Assembly: GCF_000194155.1 (NCBI RefSeq)
Contig: NZ_GL877879.1
Location: 1,910,637 to 1,974,636, forward strand
DNA length: 64,000 nt
Source: Saccharopolyspora spinosa NRRL 18395
GTDB taxonomy: Bacteria; Actinomycetota; Actinomycetes; Mycobacteriales; Pseudonocardiaceae
Direction: 5' to 3'
Shown here: positions 25,731 to 34,544 of the stretch, in pieces
How the letters are laid out: each line of letters begins with the position of its first letter
Numbering within the stretch: position 1 is the first letter of the stretch
The notes under the pieces: model-generated
Databases searched by the model: none
What the model was told of the DNA's origin: nothing
The model's input: the letters and a program-made list of their open reading frames with translations, nothing else
Position numbers and translations under genes: made by a program

Positions 25731-26555
25731 ATGCGGATCGGCCTCGGCCTGCCCATCGCCGACCCCACCGCCCTGCTGACGTGGGCGCAACGGGCGGATG
25801 ACGGCCCGTTCAGCACGCTCGGCCTGCTGGACCGCCTGGTGTACGACAACCCCGAACCCCTGGTGACACTCGCGACTCTGGCCGGTGCGACGCGGCGCAT
25901 CCGGGTCCAGACCGAGGTGCTGCTGGCGCCGCTGCGCCAGACCCCGCTGCTGGCGAAGCAGAGCGCAACTCTCGCCCAGCTGAGCGGAAATCGCTTCACC
26001 CTCGGCATCGGTGTCGGGGGCCGCGAGGACGACCACGCCGCCGCCGGTGCGGACATCAGGCGCCGCGGCCGGATTCTCGACGCCCAGTTGGAGGTCATGC
26101 ACCGGCTCTGGGCGGGCGAGCCCCACAGCGACGAGGCCGGCCCGATCGGCCCGGCTGTCCGGCCGGAGGTCCTGTTCGGCGGCTTCGTCCCGGCGGCGAT
26201 CGACCGGGTCGGCCGCTGGGGCGACGGTTTCCTGGCGGCCGGCCCGCTGGAGCACGTGGAAACGACCTTCCGCCTCGCCGAAAAGTCTTGGCAGACCTAC
26301 GAGCGCCCGGGCAAGCCCCGCCTGGTCGGTCAGCTCAACGCGGCTATCGGCCCGGACTCGGTGGCCGACGAAGCCCGGTCCGAAATGACGGAGTACTACG
26401 GCAATACGAACTTCGCGAACGCCTTGGTCACCACCCCGGACGACCTGAAGGCCCAACTTCAACGCCTCGAGGACCTCGGCGCCGACGAGGCGATGCTCTA
26501 CTGCTGGTCCCCCGACCCGGACCAGGTCGACCGCTTCGCCGACGTCACGGCGTGA
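25731..26555 (+). CDS. LLM-class flavin-dependent oxidoreductase
   Basis: A 274-residue luciferase-like TIM-barrel enzyme that would use FMN or coenzyme F420. It starts MRIGLGLPIADPTALLTWAQ at ATG 25731 with TTGGAGG 8 bases upstream; the frame upstream to 25521 has no ribosome site. Typical segments are DRLVYDNPEPLVTLATLAGAT, LAKQSATLAQLSGNRFTLGIG and FGGFVPAAIDRVGRWGDGFL. It is convergent with the P450 gene, 59 bp apart. F420 use is common for actinomycete members, but the cofactor is not shown by sequence. Confidence 0.86.
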   Translation: MRIGLGLPIADPTALLTWAQRADDGPFSTLGLLDRLVYDNPEPLVTLATLAGATRRIRVQTEVLLAPLRQTPLLAKQSATLAQLSGNRFTLGIGVGGREDDHAAAGADIRRRGRILDAQLEVMHRLWAGEPHSDEAGPIGPAVRPEVLFGGFVPAAIDRVGRWGDGFLAAGPLEHVETTFRLAEKSWQTYERPGKPRLVGQLNAAIGPDSVADEARSEMTEYYGNTNFANALVTTPDDLKAQLQRLEDLGADEAMLYCWSPDPDQVDRFADVTA

Positions 26556-26614
26556 CGCCGAGGAGTCGTGCGTGGCAAGAACCGGCATTGCCGCACGACC
26601 CCGTCGGACCCGGA

Positions 26615-27823
26615 TCACCAGGCGACGGGCAGGGACTCGGGGCCCCGGTTGATCGTTCCGCGACGCCAGCGCATCTCCTCCGAACCGCACGCCAGGCGCA
26701 GTTGTGGGAAGTGCCGCAGCAGGCTGGAGATCACGACCTGCGCTTCCATCCTGGCGAGTGCGGCTCCGGCGCAGAAGTGGGTGCCGTGCCCGAATGCGAC
26801 GTGCGGGTTGTCGCCGCGTTCGATGTCCAACCGGTGCGGGTCGGCGAAGATCCCCGGATCGCGGTTGGCCGCGAGGTATGAGACGTACACGGCCTCGCCC
26901 TCCGCGACGGTGACATCGCCGAGGCGGATGTCCTCCGTGGCGATGCGCGGCAGGCCGACGCCGTTCCGGTGCGGCACATACCGGAACAGCTCTTCGATCG
27001 CCTGCTGCACCCGGCCATCGCCGAGCAGCGCGTGCTGCTCGGGGTGGGTGAGCAGCGCGTAGATCATGCTCGAACTGTTGTTGCGGACCGCGTCCATGCC
27101 GTTGAGCTGCAGGATGACGGCCAGGGAGATCAGCTCGGCCTGGCTGAGCTCGCCCGCCGTCCGCGCGGCGACCAGACCGCTGAACACGTCATCGCCCGGC
27201 TTCCTCCGGGACCGCTCGGCCAGGTCGGTGAAGTACTGGCGGAGCTCGGACTTGACGGCGTCCGCTTCGACGCGGGAATGTCTGCTGGACAACAAGATCT
27301 GCCGCCAGGAGTGCATCTGCGGCCAGTCCAGGCGGGGCACGCCCATGAGCTCGCTGATGACCTGTGTGGACAGTGGTCCCGTGAAGGAGCCGACGAGGTC
27401 CGCGGGCGGGCCTTGCGCGGCCACGCGCTGGAGCAGGTCGTCCGCGATCCGCTCCGCCCGCGGCCGGATCGCTTCCACCCGGCGCGGGGTGAAGCTCTGC
27501 GAGAGCAGCCGCCGTAGGCGGGTGTGATCGGGAGGATCGGTGCGCCCGATGCCGCCGGGGAGCCCGACGACGTGCGGAGTCATGCTGGTGACGGGTCTGT
27601 CGACGGTGGCGGCGCGGCTGAGCCCGGGATGCGAGGCGACGGTCCTGACGTCCTCGTGCCGGGTGACCAGCCAAGCGTCGCCCTCGCCAAAGCGGAGCCG
27701 GATCCGAGCGACCGGCTCCTCCCCGAGAAGCCTGGTGAGGAACGGATCGAAGTCAAGCCCATCGAGGTCGTCGACGGCCCACAAGTGCGCGACACGATCG
27801 GAGCCCGGCTGCACACCGCTCAT
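26615..27823 (-). CDS. cytochrome P450
   Basis: A 402-residue soluble bacterial P450. The heme thiolate motif is FGHGTHFCAGAALARME near residue 350, the K-helix ExxR is in IEELFRYVP and the C-helix has DHTRLRRLLSQSF. In the I-helix, the place of AGxDTT is taken by LNGMDAVRN, so the oxygen-activating Thr is Ala. This is as known for P450eryF, which uses substrate-assisted proton delivery. Start ATG 27823 has GGAGGAGG at good spacing; the longer frame reaching 27997 is ignored. No ferredoxin gene adjoins it. An IS982 element lies 197 bp upstream and may have displaced its native promoter. Confidence 0.9.
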   Translation of the reverse strand: MSGVQPGSDRVAHLWAVDDLDGLDFDPFLTRLLGEEPVARIRLRFGEGDAWLVTRHEDVRTVASHPGLSRAATVDRPVTSMTPHVVGLPGGIGRTDPPDHTRLRRLLSQSFTPRRVEAIRPRAERIADDLLQRVAAQGPPADLVGSFTGPLSTQVISELMGVPRLDWPQMHSWRQILLSSRHSRVEADAVKSELRQYFTDLAERSRRKPGDDVFSGLVAARTAGELSQAELISLAVILQLNGMDAVRNNSSSMIYALLTHPEQHALLGDGRVQQAIEELFRYVPHRNGVGLPRIATEDIRLGDVTVAEGEAVYVSYLAANRDPGIFADPHRLDIERGDNPHVAFGHGTHFCAGAALARMEAQVVISSLLRHFPQLRLACGSEEMRWRRGTINRGPESLPVAW

Positions 27824-28019
27824 GCGTGGCCTCCTCCACAAGGCAGCCGTACCAGCACGAATGACCGCCACACGGTTCCCAACACGACGACCTCCAGCGT
27901 CGCGCCAGCTCCCCCGGACCGCCTCCCAAAGCCCCCGATCCAGTGGCCGCACCGAAGCCGCGAGCGAAAGTTGCAACTCCTGGGCTGCTACGGCCACCCC
28001 ACGGGCTCACGTGAGCTCA

Positions 28020-29019
28020 CCTAGATGATTGATTCCGTGAAGATCATGTGAAGTGGGGCCGGGATGTGGACATGGGAGGAGGGCGTCCAAGATCAATGTG
28101 TGAGCAATGACCTAGACACCCTCCTGACCGCACTGTACGTGCTGGTCGACGACCATGTGGCGCCAGCCCGTACCGGCCGTGGTCGCCGACCCGAACTGAC
28201 CGACAGCGAACTCGTGTGCCTGGCGGTGGCCCAGGTACTGCTGGGTTACCACAGCGAACGCCGCTGGATTCGGCATATCCACAGCACTCCGCAGTGGCGG
28301 GCGATGTTCCGCTTCCTGCCGAAACAGTCCGGCTATCACAAACGGCTCAAATCTGCGGAACCGTTGCTGTGCAAAACCATTCTCATACTGGCCTCGTGCT
28401 GCCCGTCCTGGTTCGACGATCTGTGGATCACCGATGCCACCCCCGTGCCCTGCGGCATGTCCCGGGAAACCGTCAAACGGTCCGATCTGGCCGGGCACGC
28501 CGGCTACGGCTACTGCGCCTCCCACTCCCGGTTCTACTGGGGCCTCAAGCTCTACCTCGTCTGCACCGGCGACGGCATGCCGATCATGTGGTGCCTGGCC
28601 CACCCCAAAATCGGCGAACGCCAGGTCCTCGCCGCGCTGCTCGACCACAACCACCCACTCATCCGAGACGGCCAAGTCCTCTTGGCAGACAAGGGATTCT
28701 CCGGCAAATCCTTCAAGGAACTCACCGAGGAAAAGGCTGTGCGTCTGCTGCGCCCGGACCGCAAGGACGAGACCTATCGCAACGGCAACCTCGGTGGCGT
28801 ACGCCAGTGGATCGAGTCAGTCAACCAGACCCTCAAAGGCCAACTCGGCCTCGAACATCACGGAGGCCGCACCCCAGCCGGCGTATTCACCCGCGTCGCC
28901 CAACGCCTGCTCGCCATGGCAGCCGGCATCTGGCACAACTGGACCACCGGCGTGACCAGCAAACGATCACTCATTGCCTACGACCACTAACACCAACTTC
29001 ACGGAATCAATCATCTAGG
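28020..29019 (+). mobile_element. IS982-family insertion sequence, about 1.0 kb
   Basis: The element is bounded by perfect 23-bp terminal inverted repeats at 28020-28042 and 28997-29019; the arm begins CCTAGATGATTGATTCCGTG. It holds one complete transposase gene, so it may be active. Flanking bases show no convincing target duplication beyond a possible CA. Confidence 0.9.
28100..28990 (+). CDS. IS982-family transposase
   Basis: A DDE transposase of about 296 residues from GTG 28100 (VSNDLDTLL). The frame also opens at ATG 28064, but family proteins begin at the later site. The catalytic acids are in WITDATPVPCG, LLADKGFSGKSF and QWIESVNQTLKGQ. YGYCASHSRFYWGLKLYL and EHHGGRTPAGV are characteristic of actinomycete IS982 members. 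The gene is intact and lies between the two terminal repeats. Confidence 0.93.
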   Translation: MSNDLDTLLTALYVLVDDHVAPARTGRGRRPELTDSELVCLAVAQVLLGYHSERRWIRHIHSTPQWRAMFRFLPKQSGYHKRLKSAEPLLCKTILILASCCPSWFDDLWITDATPVPCGMSRETVKRSDLAGHAGYGYCASHSRFYWGLKLYLVCTGDGMPIMWCLAHPKIGERQVLAALLDHNHPLIRDGQVLLADKGFSGKSFKELTEEKAVRLLRPDRKDETYRNGNLGGVRQWIESVNQTLKGQLGLEHHGGRTPAGVFTRVAQRLLAMAAGIWHNWTTGVTSKRSLIAYDH

Positions 29020-29034
29020 CAAACGCCACCGGGT

Positions 29035-29163
29035 TCAGGAGACAACCGTGATCCCCGTGTCCGTTCGGGTGCAGAGCGCGCCATCGGCGACGAGCAACGG
29101 TCCGCTTCCCTCTTGCAGCGCGTCGTCCTCTTCCGACTCCCAAATGATCAGCCCGGTCTGCAT
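29035..29163 (-). CDS. possible 42-residue acidic ORF
   Basis: ATG 29163 to the TGA at 29035 encodes 42 residues beginning MQTGLIIWESEEDDALQEG. It lies between the IS982 right end and the dead GH114-like gene, which overlaps its frame region only slightly. I recognise no family. It may be residual coding sequence cut by the insertion. Confidence 0.25.
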   Translation of the reverse strand: MQTGLIIWESEEDDALQEGSGPLLVADGALCTRTDTGITVVS

Positions 29164-29168
29164 TGAGA

Positions 29169-29430
29169 TCATCCCACGATCGGACTAAGGGGCCGGTTGC
29201 GTCGTCCAGGTGTCCTGGCGCCGTGGGCTACTCGCGCGAGTTCTGCCGCGAACGCCAGGTTGTCCTCGGCCGTGAGCGCTCCATCCGAGCGGCTTTAGGA
29301 ATGCAGATTGCCGATCTCCACGGCGTCGAACCCCGCCGCCGAACATGCCTCGATCGTTTGGCCCCGGATTTCGCTCAGCCGGCGGCGCTGGTCCGCCGTC
29401 GAGGTGTCGACGGTGCGCCCTGCGCCTAGC
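29169..29430 (-). pseudogene. endo-alpha-1,4-polygalactosaminidase-like (GH114) remnant
   Basis: The conceptual peptide, read in one frame across an in-frame TAA at 29295-29297, runs VDTSTADQRRRLSEI, then ACSAAGFDAVEIGNLHS, stop, then SRSDGALTAEDNLAFAAELA. This matches from memory the GH114 barrel segment with GFDAVE.DN.DSYSRS and LT..DNLA. The N- and C-terminal parts are missing and one codon has become a stop, probably from Tyr. Intact members cleave alpha-1,4-galactosamine polymers. Loss of this gene close to an IS element fits local decay. Confidence 0.65.
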
Positions 29431-29450
29431 TGGATGGGGCCGAGCTGGGC

Positions 29451-29495
29451 GAGGGGCACTCGGTGACCGATCCAGTTGGTCACCGAGTGCCCCTC
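29451..29495 (-). terminator. hairpin terminator downstream of korB
   Basis: Two perfect 18-base arms, starting GAGGGGCACTCGGTGACC, pair around a 9-base loop and begin 6 bases after the korB stop. Stem strength and position support termination of the korAB transcript. Confidence 0.7.
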
Positions 29496-29501
29496 ATGCC
29501 G

Positions 29502-30563
29502 TCAGATCGTCCAGGTGTCGCTGCCCGTCAGGAGGGACTGGAGGTCGGCGGGCTTCGCCTGCACCGCCTCCGCCACCTGGGCTCGGGCCAGGTCGTCGTA
29601 GGTCGGGCGGTTCACCGCTCGGAAGATGCCCGTTACCGCCGGGTTGAGGTCCTGGCCGCCCAAGCGGGACAGCGCGAAGGCGTAGGACGGGTCTTCGCGG
29701 TTGACGTCGTGGACCACCACGTCCGATTCGTCTACTTCGGACAGCTTGGTGACCCGGAAGCCGTCCCGGTCCTGGACCACCCCGTAGCGCTCGTCCTCCG
29801 GGCCGAACACGATCGGATCGCCGTGCTTGAGCGCGACGATCCGGCGCTGCTTCTCGTCGTTGTCCTTCAACACGTCGAACGCGCCGTCGTTGAAGATCGG
29901 GCAGTTCTGGTAGATCTCCACCAGCGCGCTGCCGCGGTGCTCCGCCGCCGCCTTCAGCGTTTCCGTCACGCTCGCGCGGTCCGAGTCGATCACCCGCGCC
30001 ACGAACGACGCCTCCGCGCCCAGCGCCAGCGACACCGGGTTGAACGGGTGGTCCAGCGAGCCGACCGGGGTCGACTTGGTGACCTTGCCGACCTCGCTGG
30101 TCGGCGAGTACTGGCCCTTGGTCAGGCCGTAGATCCGGTTGTTGAACAGCAGGATCTTCAGGTTCACGTTGCGGCGCAGGGCGTGGATGAGGTGGTTGCC
30201 GCCGATGGACAACGCGTCGCCGTCACCAGTCACCACCCACACCGACAGGTCCGGTCGGCTGGTGGCCAGGCCGGTGGCGATCGCCGGCGCGCGGCCGTGG
30301 ATGGAGTGCATCCCGTAGGTGTTCATGTAGTACGGGAACCGGGACGAGCACCCGATACCCGAGATGAACACGATGTTCTCGCGCTTGAGCCCCAGCGACG
30401 GCAGGAAGCCCTGCACCGCGTTGAGCACGACGTAGTCGCCGCACCCCGGGCACCAGCGGACTTCCTGGTCGGACTTGAAGTCCTTCGCCTTCTGCGGCTC
30501 GTCAGCGGTCGGCACGCCGGCCAACCCGCCGAGGACCGGGATTCCCAGATCGGTGGTGGTCAC
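29502..30563 (-). CDS. korB: 2-oxoacid:ferredoxin oxidoreductase, beta subunit
   Basis: The 353-residue ThDP/4Fe-4S subunit of the oxygen-tolerant actinomycete type of 2-oxoglutarate:ferredoxin oxidoreductase. It oxidatively decarboxylates 2-oxoglutarate to succinyl-CoA and reduces ferredoxin. Cluster cysteines are seen in RWCPGCGDY, GIGCSSRFPYY and YQNCPIFND. The ThDP site is VVTGDGDALSIGGNHLIHA followed by LLFNNRIYGLTKGQY. The GTG start at 30563 overlaps the korA stop by four bases (GTGA), so the two are translationally coupled. A strong hairpin follows the stop. Substrate preference between 2-oxoglutarate and pyruvate is inferred from the family. Confidence 0.93.
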   Translation of the reverse strand: MTTTDLGIPVLGGLAGVPTADEPQKAKDFKSDQEVRWCPGCGDYVVLNAVQGFLPSLGLKRENIVFISGIGCSSRFPYYMNTYGMHSIHGRAPAIATGLATSRPDLSVWVVTGDGDALSIGGNHLIHALRRNVNLKILLFNNRIYGLTKGQYSPTSEVGKVTKSTPVGSLDHPFNPVSLALGAEASFVARVIDSDRASVTETLKAAAEHRGSALVEIYQNCPIFNDGAFDVLKDNDEKQRRIVALKHGDPIVFGPEDERYGVVQDRDGFRVTKLSEVDESDVVVHDVNREDPSYAFALSRLGGQDLNPAVTGIFRAVNRPTYDDLARAQVAEAVQAKPADLQSLLTGSDTWTI

Positions 30564-32437
30564 GCGGGCACCCCCTGCACAACTTCGGTGAGCACGTTCT
30601 GCAGTTCCTCGGCCCGGAACGGGAGTCCGGCGACCTTCGTGTAGGACTGCACATCGACCAGGTAGCGGGCGCGCAGCAGCATCGCCAGCTGGCCGAGGTT
30701 CATCTCCGGGATGATCACCTTGTCGTAGCTCCGCAAGACGTCACCGAGGTTTCCCGGCATCGGGTTGAGATAGCGCAGGTGGGCTTGTGCGATCGACATG
30801 CCCTGCGCGCGCACCCGGCGGCAGGCGGCGCCGATCGGCCCGAACGACGAGCCCCAGCCGAGCACCAGCACGCGGGCGTCGCCGTCGGGGTCGTCGACGG
30901 TGATGTCCGGGACCTGCACGCCGTCGATCTTGGCTTCGCGCAGCCGGACCATCTTGTCGTGGTTGTCCGGGTCGTAGGAGATGTTGCCCTTGCCGTCGGC
31001 CTTCTCCAGGCCGCCGACGCGGTGCTCCAACCCGGGCGTGCCCGGCACGGCCCACTCGCGGGCCAGGGTCTCGGGGTCGCGCACGTAGGGCCAGAACTCC
31101 CCGGAGCCGTCCGGTGCGTTGGGTTCGGTGGCGAACTCGACCCGCAGGTCGGGCAGCTGATCGACATTCGGGATGAGCCACGGCTCGGAGCCGTTGGCGA
31201 TCGCGCCGTCGGACAGCAGCAGCACCGGGGTCCGGTAGGCCAGCGCGATTCGCGCGGCCTCCAGAGCGGCCTCGAAGCAGTCCGCTGGCGAGCACGGGGC
31301 GATCACCGGTACCGGCGATTCGCCGTTGCGGCCGTAGAGCGCCTGCAGCAGGTCCGCCTGCTCGGTCTTGGTGGGCAGCCCGGTGGACGGCCCGCCGCGC
31401 TGGATGTCGCACACCAGCAGCGGCAGTTCCAGCGTCACCGCCAGGCCGATGGTCTCGGACTTCAGCGCCAGCCCCGGCCCGGACGTGGTGGTCACGCCCA
31501 GCGCACCGCCGAAGGAGGCGCCCAGTGCCGCGCCGACACCGGCGATCTCGTCCTCCGCTTGGAAGGTCGTGACGCCGAAGTTCTTGTGCTTGGCCAGCTC
31601 GTGCAGCACGTCCGAGGCGGGCGTGATCGGGTAGGTGCCGAGGAACACCGGCAGCCCGCTGCGCTGCCCCGCGGCGACGATGCCGTAGGCGAGCGCGGTG
31701 TTGCCGGTGATCTGCCGGTAGGTCCCGGTGGGCAGCTTGGCGGGCGCGACCTCGTAGGTGACCGCGAAGGCCTCGGTGGTCTCGCCGTAGTTCCAGCCCG
31801 CCCGGAACGCGAGGATGTTGGCCTCGGCGATCTGCGGCTTCTTCGCGAACTTCTCCCGCAGGAACCGCTCGGTGCCCTCGGTGGGCCGGTGGTACATCCA
31901 CGACAGCAGGCCGAGGGCGAACATGTTCTTGCAGCGCTCGGCGTCCTTCTTGCCCAGCCCGCTGCCTTCGAGCGCGCCCTGGGTGATGGTGGCCATCGCG
32001 ACCTGGTGCACCGCGTAGCGCTCCAGCTCGCCGTTTTCCAGCGGGTTGGCGTCGTAGCCGACCTTCGAGAGGTTGCGCTTGCTGAACTCGTCGGTGTTGA
32101 CGATCAGGATGCCGCCGTGCGGCAGATCGCCGATGTTGGCCTTCAGCGCCGCCGGGTTCATCGCCACCAGCACGTCCGGCCGGTCGCCGGGGGTGAGGAT
32201 GTCGTAATCGGCGAAGTGCAGCTGGAAGCTGGACACACCAGGCAGGGTTCCGGCAGGGGCCCGGATCTCGGCCGGGAAGTTCGGCAGCGTTGCCAGGTCG
32301 TTCCCGAAGGCCGCGGCCTCCGAGGTGAACCGGTCCCCGGTCAGCTGCATGCCGTCGCCGGAGTCACCAGCGAACCGGATCACGACCCGGTTCAGCTTCC
32401 GGGTGCCGTTCGACCGGTGCCCGTTCGTCGTACTCAA
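30560..32437 (-). CDS. korA: 2-oxoacid:ferredoxin oxidoreductase, fused gamma-alpha subunit
   Basis: The 625-residue partner of KorB. The N-terminal gamma domain carries FAGDSGDGMQLTGDRFTSEAA, and the alpha domain starts about residue 230 with YRQITGNTALAYGIV and FLGTYPITPASDVLHEL. The later TFQAEDEIAGVGAALGASF and TSGPGLALKSETIGLAV are hallmark segments. The frame starts at TTG 32437 (MSTTNGHRSNG); no ATG or GTG fits better. The gene is divergent from an esterase across about 400 bp. In actinomycetes this enzyme can replace or supplement 2-oxoglutarate dehydrogenase in the citric acid cycle. Confidence 0.93.
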   Translation of the reverse strand: MSTTNGHRSNGTRKLNRVVIRFAGDSGDGMQLTGDRFTSEAAAFGNDLATLPNFPAEIRAPAGTLPGVSSFQLHFADYDILTPGDRPDVLVAMNPAALKANIGDLPHGGILIVNTDEFSKRNLSKVGYDANPLENGELERYAVHQVAMATITQGALEGSGLGKKDAERCKNMFALGLLSWMYHRPTEGTERFLREKFAKKPQIAEANILAFRAGWNYGETTEAFAVTYEVAPAKLPTGTYRQITGNTALAYGIVAAGQRSGLPVFLGTYPITPASDVLHELAKHKNFGVTTFQAEDEIAGVGAALGASFGGALGVTTTSGPGLALKSETIGLAVTLELPLLVCDIQRGGPSTGLPTKTEQADLLQALYGRNGESPVPVIAPCSPADCFEAALEAARIALAYRTPVLLLSDGAIANGSEPWLIPNVDQLPDLRVEFATEPNAPDGSGEFWPYVRDPETLAREWAVPGTPGLEHRVGGLEKADGKGNISYDPDNHDKMVRLREAKIDGVQVPDITVDDPDGDARVLVLGWGSSFGPIGAACRRVRAQGMSIAQAHLRYLNPMPGNLGDVLRSYDKVIIPEMNLGQLAMLLRARYLVDVQSYTKVAGLPFRAEELQNVLTEVVQGVPA

Positions 32438-32843
32438 TTGGCCCGTTCCCCTTCACCTGCAGGCAACGCTCATCCTGTGGCGAACGATACAGCCCCGGAT
32501 CTTATTCCGATCACAACCAAGGGCCCACCCCATCACTTTCCGCACGTGCCCGCACGAAACCCCCGAACCACCGCGATCTTCACCGAAACGATCCCGTTCC
32601 ACATTCGACCGCAGGTGGCGACACCTGTATCGAACTACCCGGAACACGGTGCCCACAACCAGCACGACGCGAAAACTCGGGCGTGTGAGCTCGGCCATAC
32701 CGATCAACGGGAAATTCATGTGATCCATGACACTTTTCCCGGTTTCTCATGATGTGGGAGCACGTTTCCCCGGAACGGCCGATACCTTCCGCGCGGCATC
32801 CTCGGTTTACATCACTGCGATGATCCACTGCACTGGAGGAAGC
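32438..32843. promoter_or_regulatory. divergent intergenic region, korAB / esterase
   Basis: About 400 bp without a supported gene, less GC-rich than its neighbours. It must contain the korAB promoter and the esterase promoter. Short open frames on both strands have no family resemblance. I recognise no specific operator. Confidence 0.4.
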
Positions 32844-33791
32844 ATGCCGTTGCATCCGGATGCCGAGCCGTTCGTCGCGCTCATACAGGAGTACTTCCCC
32901 GACCTCGGCGGCGCGGTCACCGACGCCGCGCAAGCCCGCGCGATGATGTCCGAGGGCGTGGCCGCGCGGCCCTGCCAACCGGTGGCGAAGGTCGAGGACC
33001 GACTCATCCCCGGCCCGCCCGGCGTGCAGATCCCGGTGCGCATCTACTGGTCACGAGCCAGCGGCGAGCCAATGCCGGTGATCGTGTACTTCCACGGCGG
33101 CGGCTGGGTTCTCGGCGATCTGGAGAGCCACGCCGGCGTCGCCCGCTCGATGGCCAACGGCACCGGGGCGATCGTCATCGCCGTGCACTACCGGCTCGCC
33201 CCGGAGCACCGCTACCCGGCGGCCGCCGATGATGCTTACGCCGCAACGCAATGGGCCGCCGAACACGCCGCGGAGCTCGGCGGCGACCCGGCCCGCCTCG
33301 CGGTCGCCGGGGACAGCGCCGGCGGCAACCTGGCCGCGGTGACGTCGCTGCGGGCCCACGAGAACGGCGGCCCGGACATCGCCTTCCAGCTGCTGGTCTA
33401 CCCGGTCACCGACCACGACTTCACCACAGAATCCTATCTGGACAGCGGCCCGGACTGCCTGCTCATGACGAGCCACATGATGTGGTTCTGGGACCAGTAC
33501 GTGCCCGACGCCGCCGACCGCGACCACCCACACGCCTCCCCACTGCGCGCCGCCGACCTCTCCGGGCTGCCGCCCGCGCACGTCCTGACCGCCAGCCACG
33601 ACCCGCTGCGCACCGAAGGCCAGCGCTACGCCGAGCGGCTGCAAGCGGCGGGCGTGCCCACCAGCACGCAGCACTGCCCGGGCCTGTTCCACGGCTTCGC
33701 CGGCGGCGCCGATCTGCTGCCGCCCGCCGGTGAAGCGATGGCCGAGGCACACCGCGTGCTGCGGGAAGCCCTGAAAACGGAGGAGAAGTGA
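32844..33791 (+). CDS. HSL-family alpha/beta hydrolase (esterase/lipase)
   Basis: A 315-residue cytoplasmic esterase of the hormone-sensitive-lipase group. The oxyanion motif is YFHGGGW, the nucleophile elbow is GDSAGGNLAAV, the Asp lies in TASHDPLRTEG and the His in GLFHGFAGG. These are typical of carboxylesterases acting on short to medium acyl esters. ATG 32844 follows GGAGGA; the longer frame from 32727 has no family similarity before MPLHPDAEPF. The gene ends where a broken nitroreductase begins (the bases GTGA overlap the stop), so the two were once one transcription unit. Confidence 0.9.
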   Translation: MPLHPDAEPFVALIQEYFPDLGGAVTDAAQARAMMSEGVAARPCQPVAKVEDRLIPGPPGVQIPVRIYWSRASGEPMPVIVYFHGGGWVLGDLESHAGVARSMANGTGAIVIAVHYRLAPEHRYPAAADDAYAATQWAAEHAAELGGDPARLAVAGDSAGGNLAAVTSLRAHENGGPDIAFQLLVYPVTDHDFTTESYLDSGPDCLLMTSHMMWFWDQYVPDAADRDHPHASPLRAADLSGLPPAHVLTASHDPLRTEGQRYAERLQAAGVPTSTQHCPGLFHGFAGGADLLPPAGEAMAEAHRVLREALKTEEK

Positions 33792-33827
33792 CCGCGCGTT
33801 CGCCGTGCGCACTCCCATCCGGCAGAG

Positions 33828-34417
33828 AAGCTGTTCGAACACCTCGACGCCCGGCGCAGCGTGCGGTTCTTCACCTCCGACCCGGTGCCGCGCGAGGCGA
33901 TCTAGCTGTCCGTGCGCACCGCCGACACCCCTCCCAGCGGCGCGCACCGGCAGCCGCGGACCTTCGCCGCTGTGCAGGATCCGGCCCTCAAGCACCAGAT
34001 CGGGTTGGCCGCGGAAGCCGAGGAGAAGGCGTTCTACGACCGCGCGTACCTCCCGCAGTGGCACGTCGCGCTTTCCCCGCTGGAGACCGACGCGAACAAG
34101 GACTACCTCGACGTGGTGCCGTGGATCATCGCCGCCTTAGCCCAGAAGTTCCGCGTGACCTGCACCGGCCGGCAGAAGCATTACTACGTCAACGACAGCG
34201 TCGGAATCGCCTGCGGCATGTTCGTCACCGCGCTGCACACGATGGACTTGGCGCCCCTGACGCACACGCCCAATCCGATGGGCTTCCTCACCAAGATCCC
34301 TGACCGGCCGTCGAGCGAACCCCCTACATCGTGTTCCCGATCGGCTACCCGGCGGCCGACTGCGAGGTCCCTGACCTGACCCGCAAGCCCATCGGCGAGG
34401 CGCTGATCTGGCGCTGA
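33828..34417 (+). pseudogene. nitroreductase-family pseudogene
   Basis: Conceptual translation gives KLFEHLDARRSVRFFTSDPV, a TAG at 33903-33905, then VRTADTPPSGAHRQPRTFAAV and HYYVNDSVGIACGMFVTALH, a typical FMN-binding nitroreductase of the iodotyrosine-deiodinase-like branch. A one-base loss in a run of C near 34320-34324 shifts the frame; the expected end IVFPIGYPAADCEVPDL continues in the next frame to the TGA at 34415. The start codon region is also lost. Two independent lesions argue against a single sequencing error. Confidence 0.8.
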
Positions 34418-34544
34418 CACCCGCGGTTCGTCCAAATCGGATCATCCCCACTCGGCCCGGGGCCCGTCCGTTCGGTATTCGAGGTGCGCGCCCCGACCTG
34501 CGGTGCTGGGCTGGTAGTCGACAGCGAACGAGGAGGTGGGCGCG

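Noticed and set aside
29163-29660. Plus-strand frames downstream of IS982
   Set aside because: They overlap the GH114-like remnant, the korB terminator and the korB end on the other strand, with no ribosome sites.
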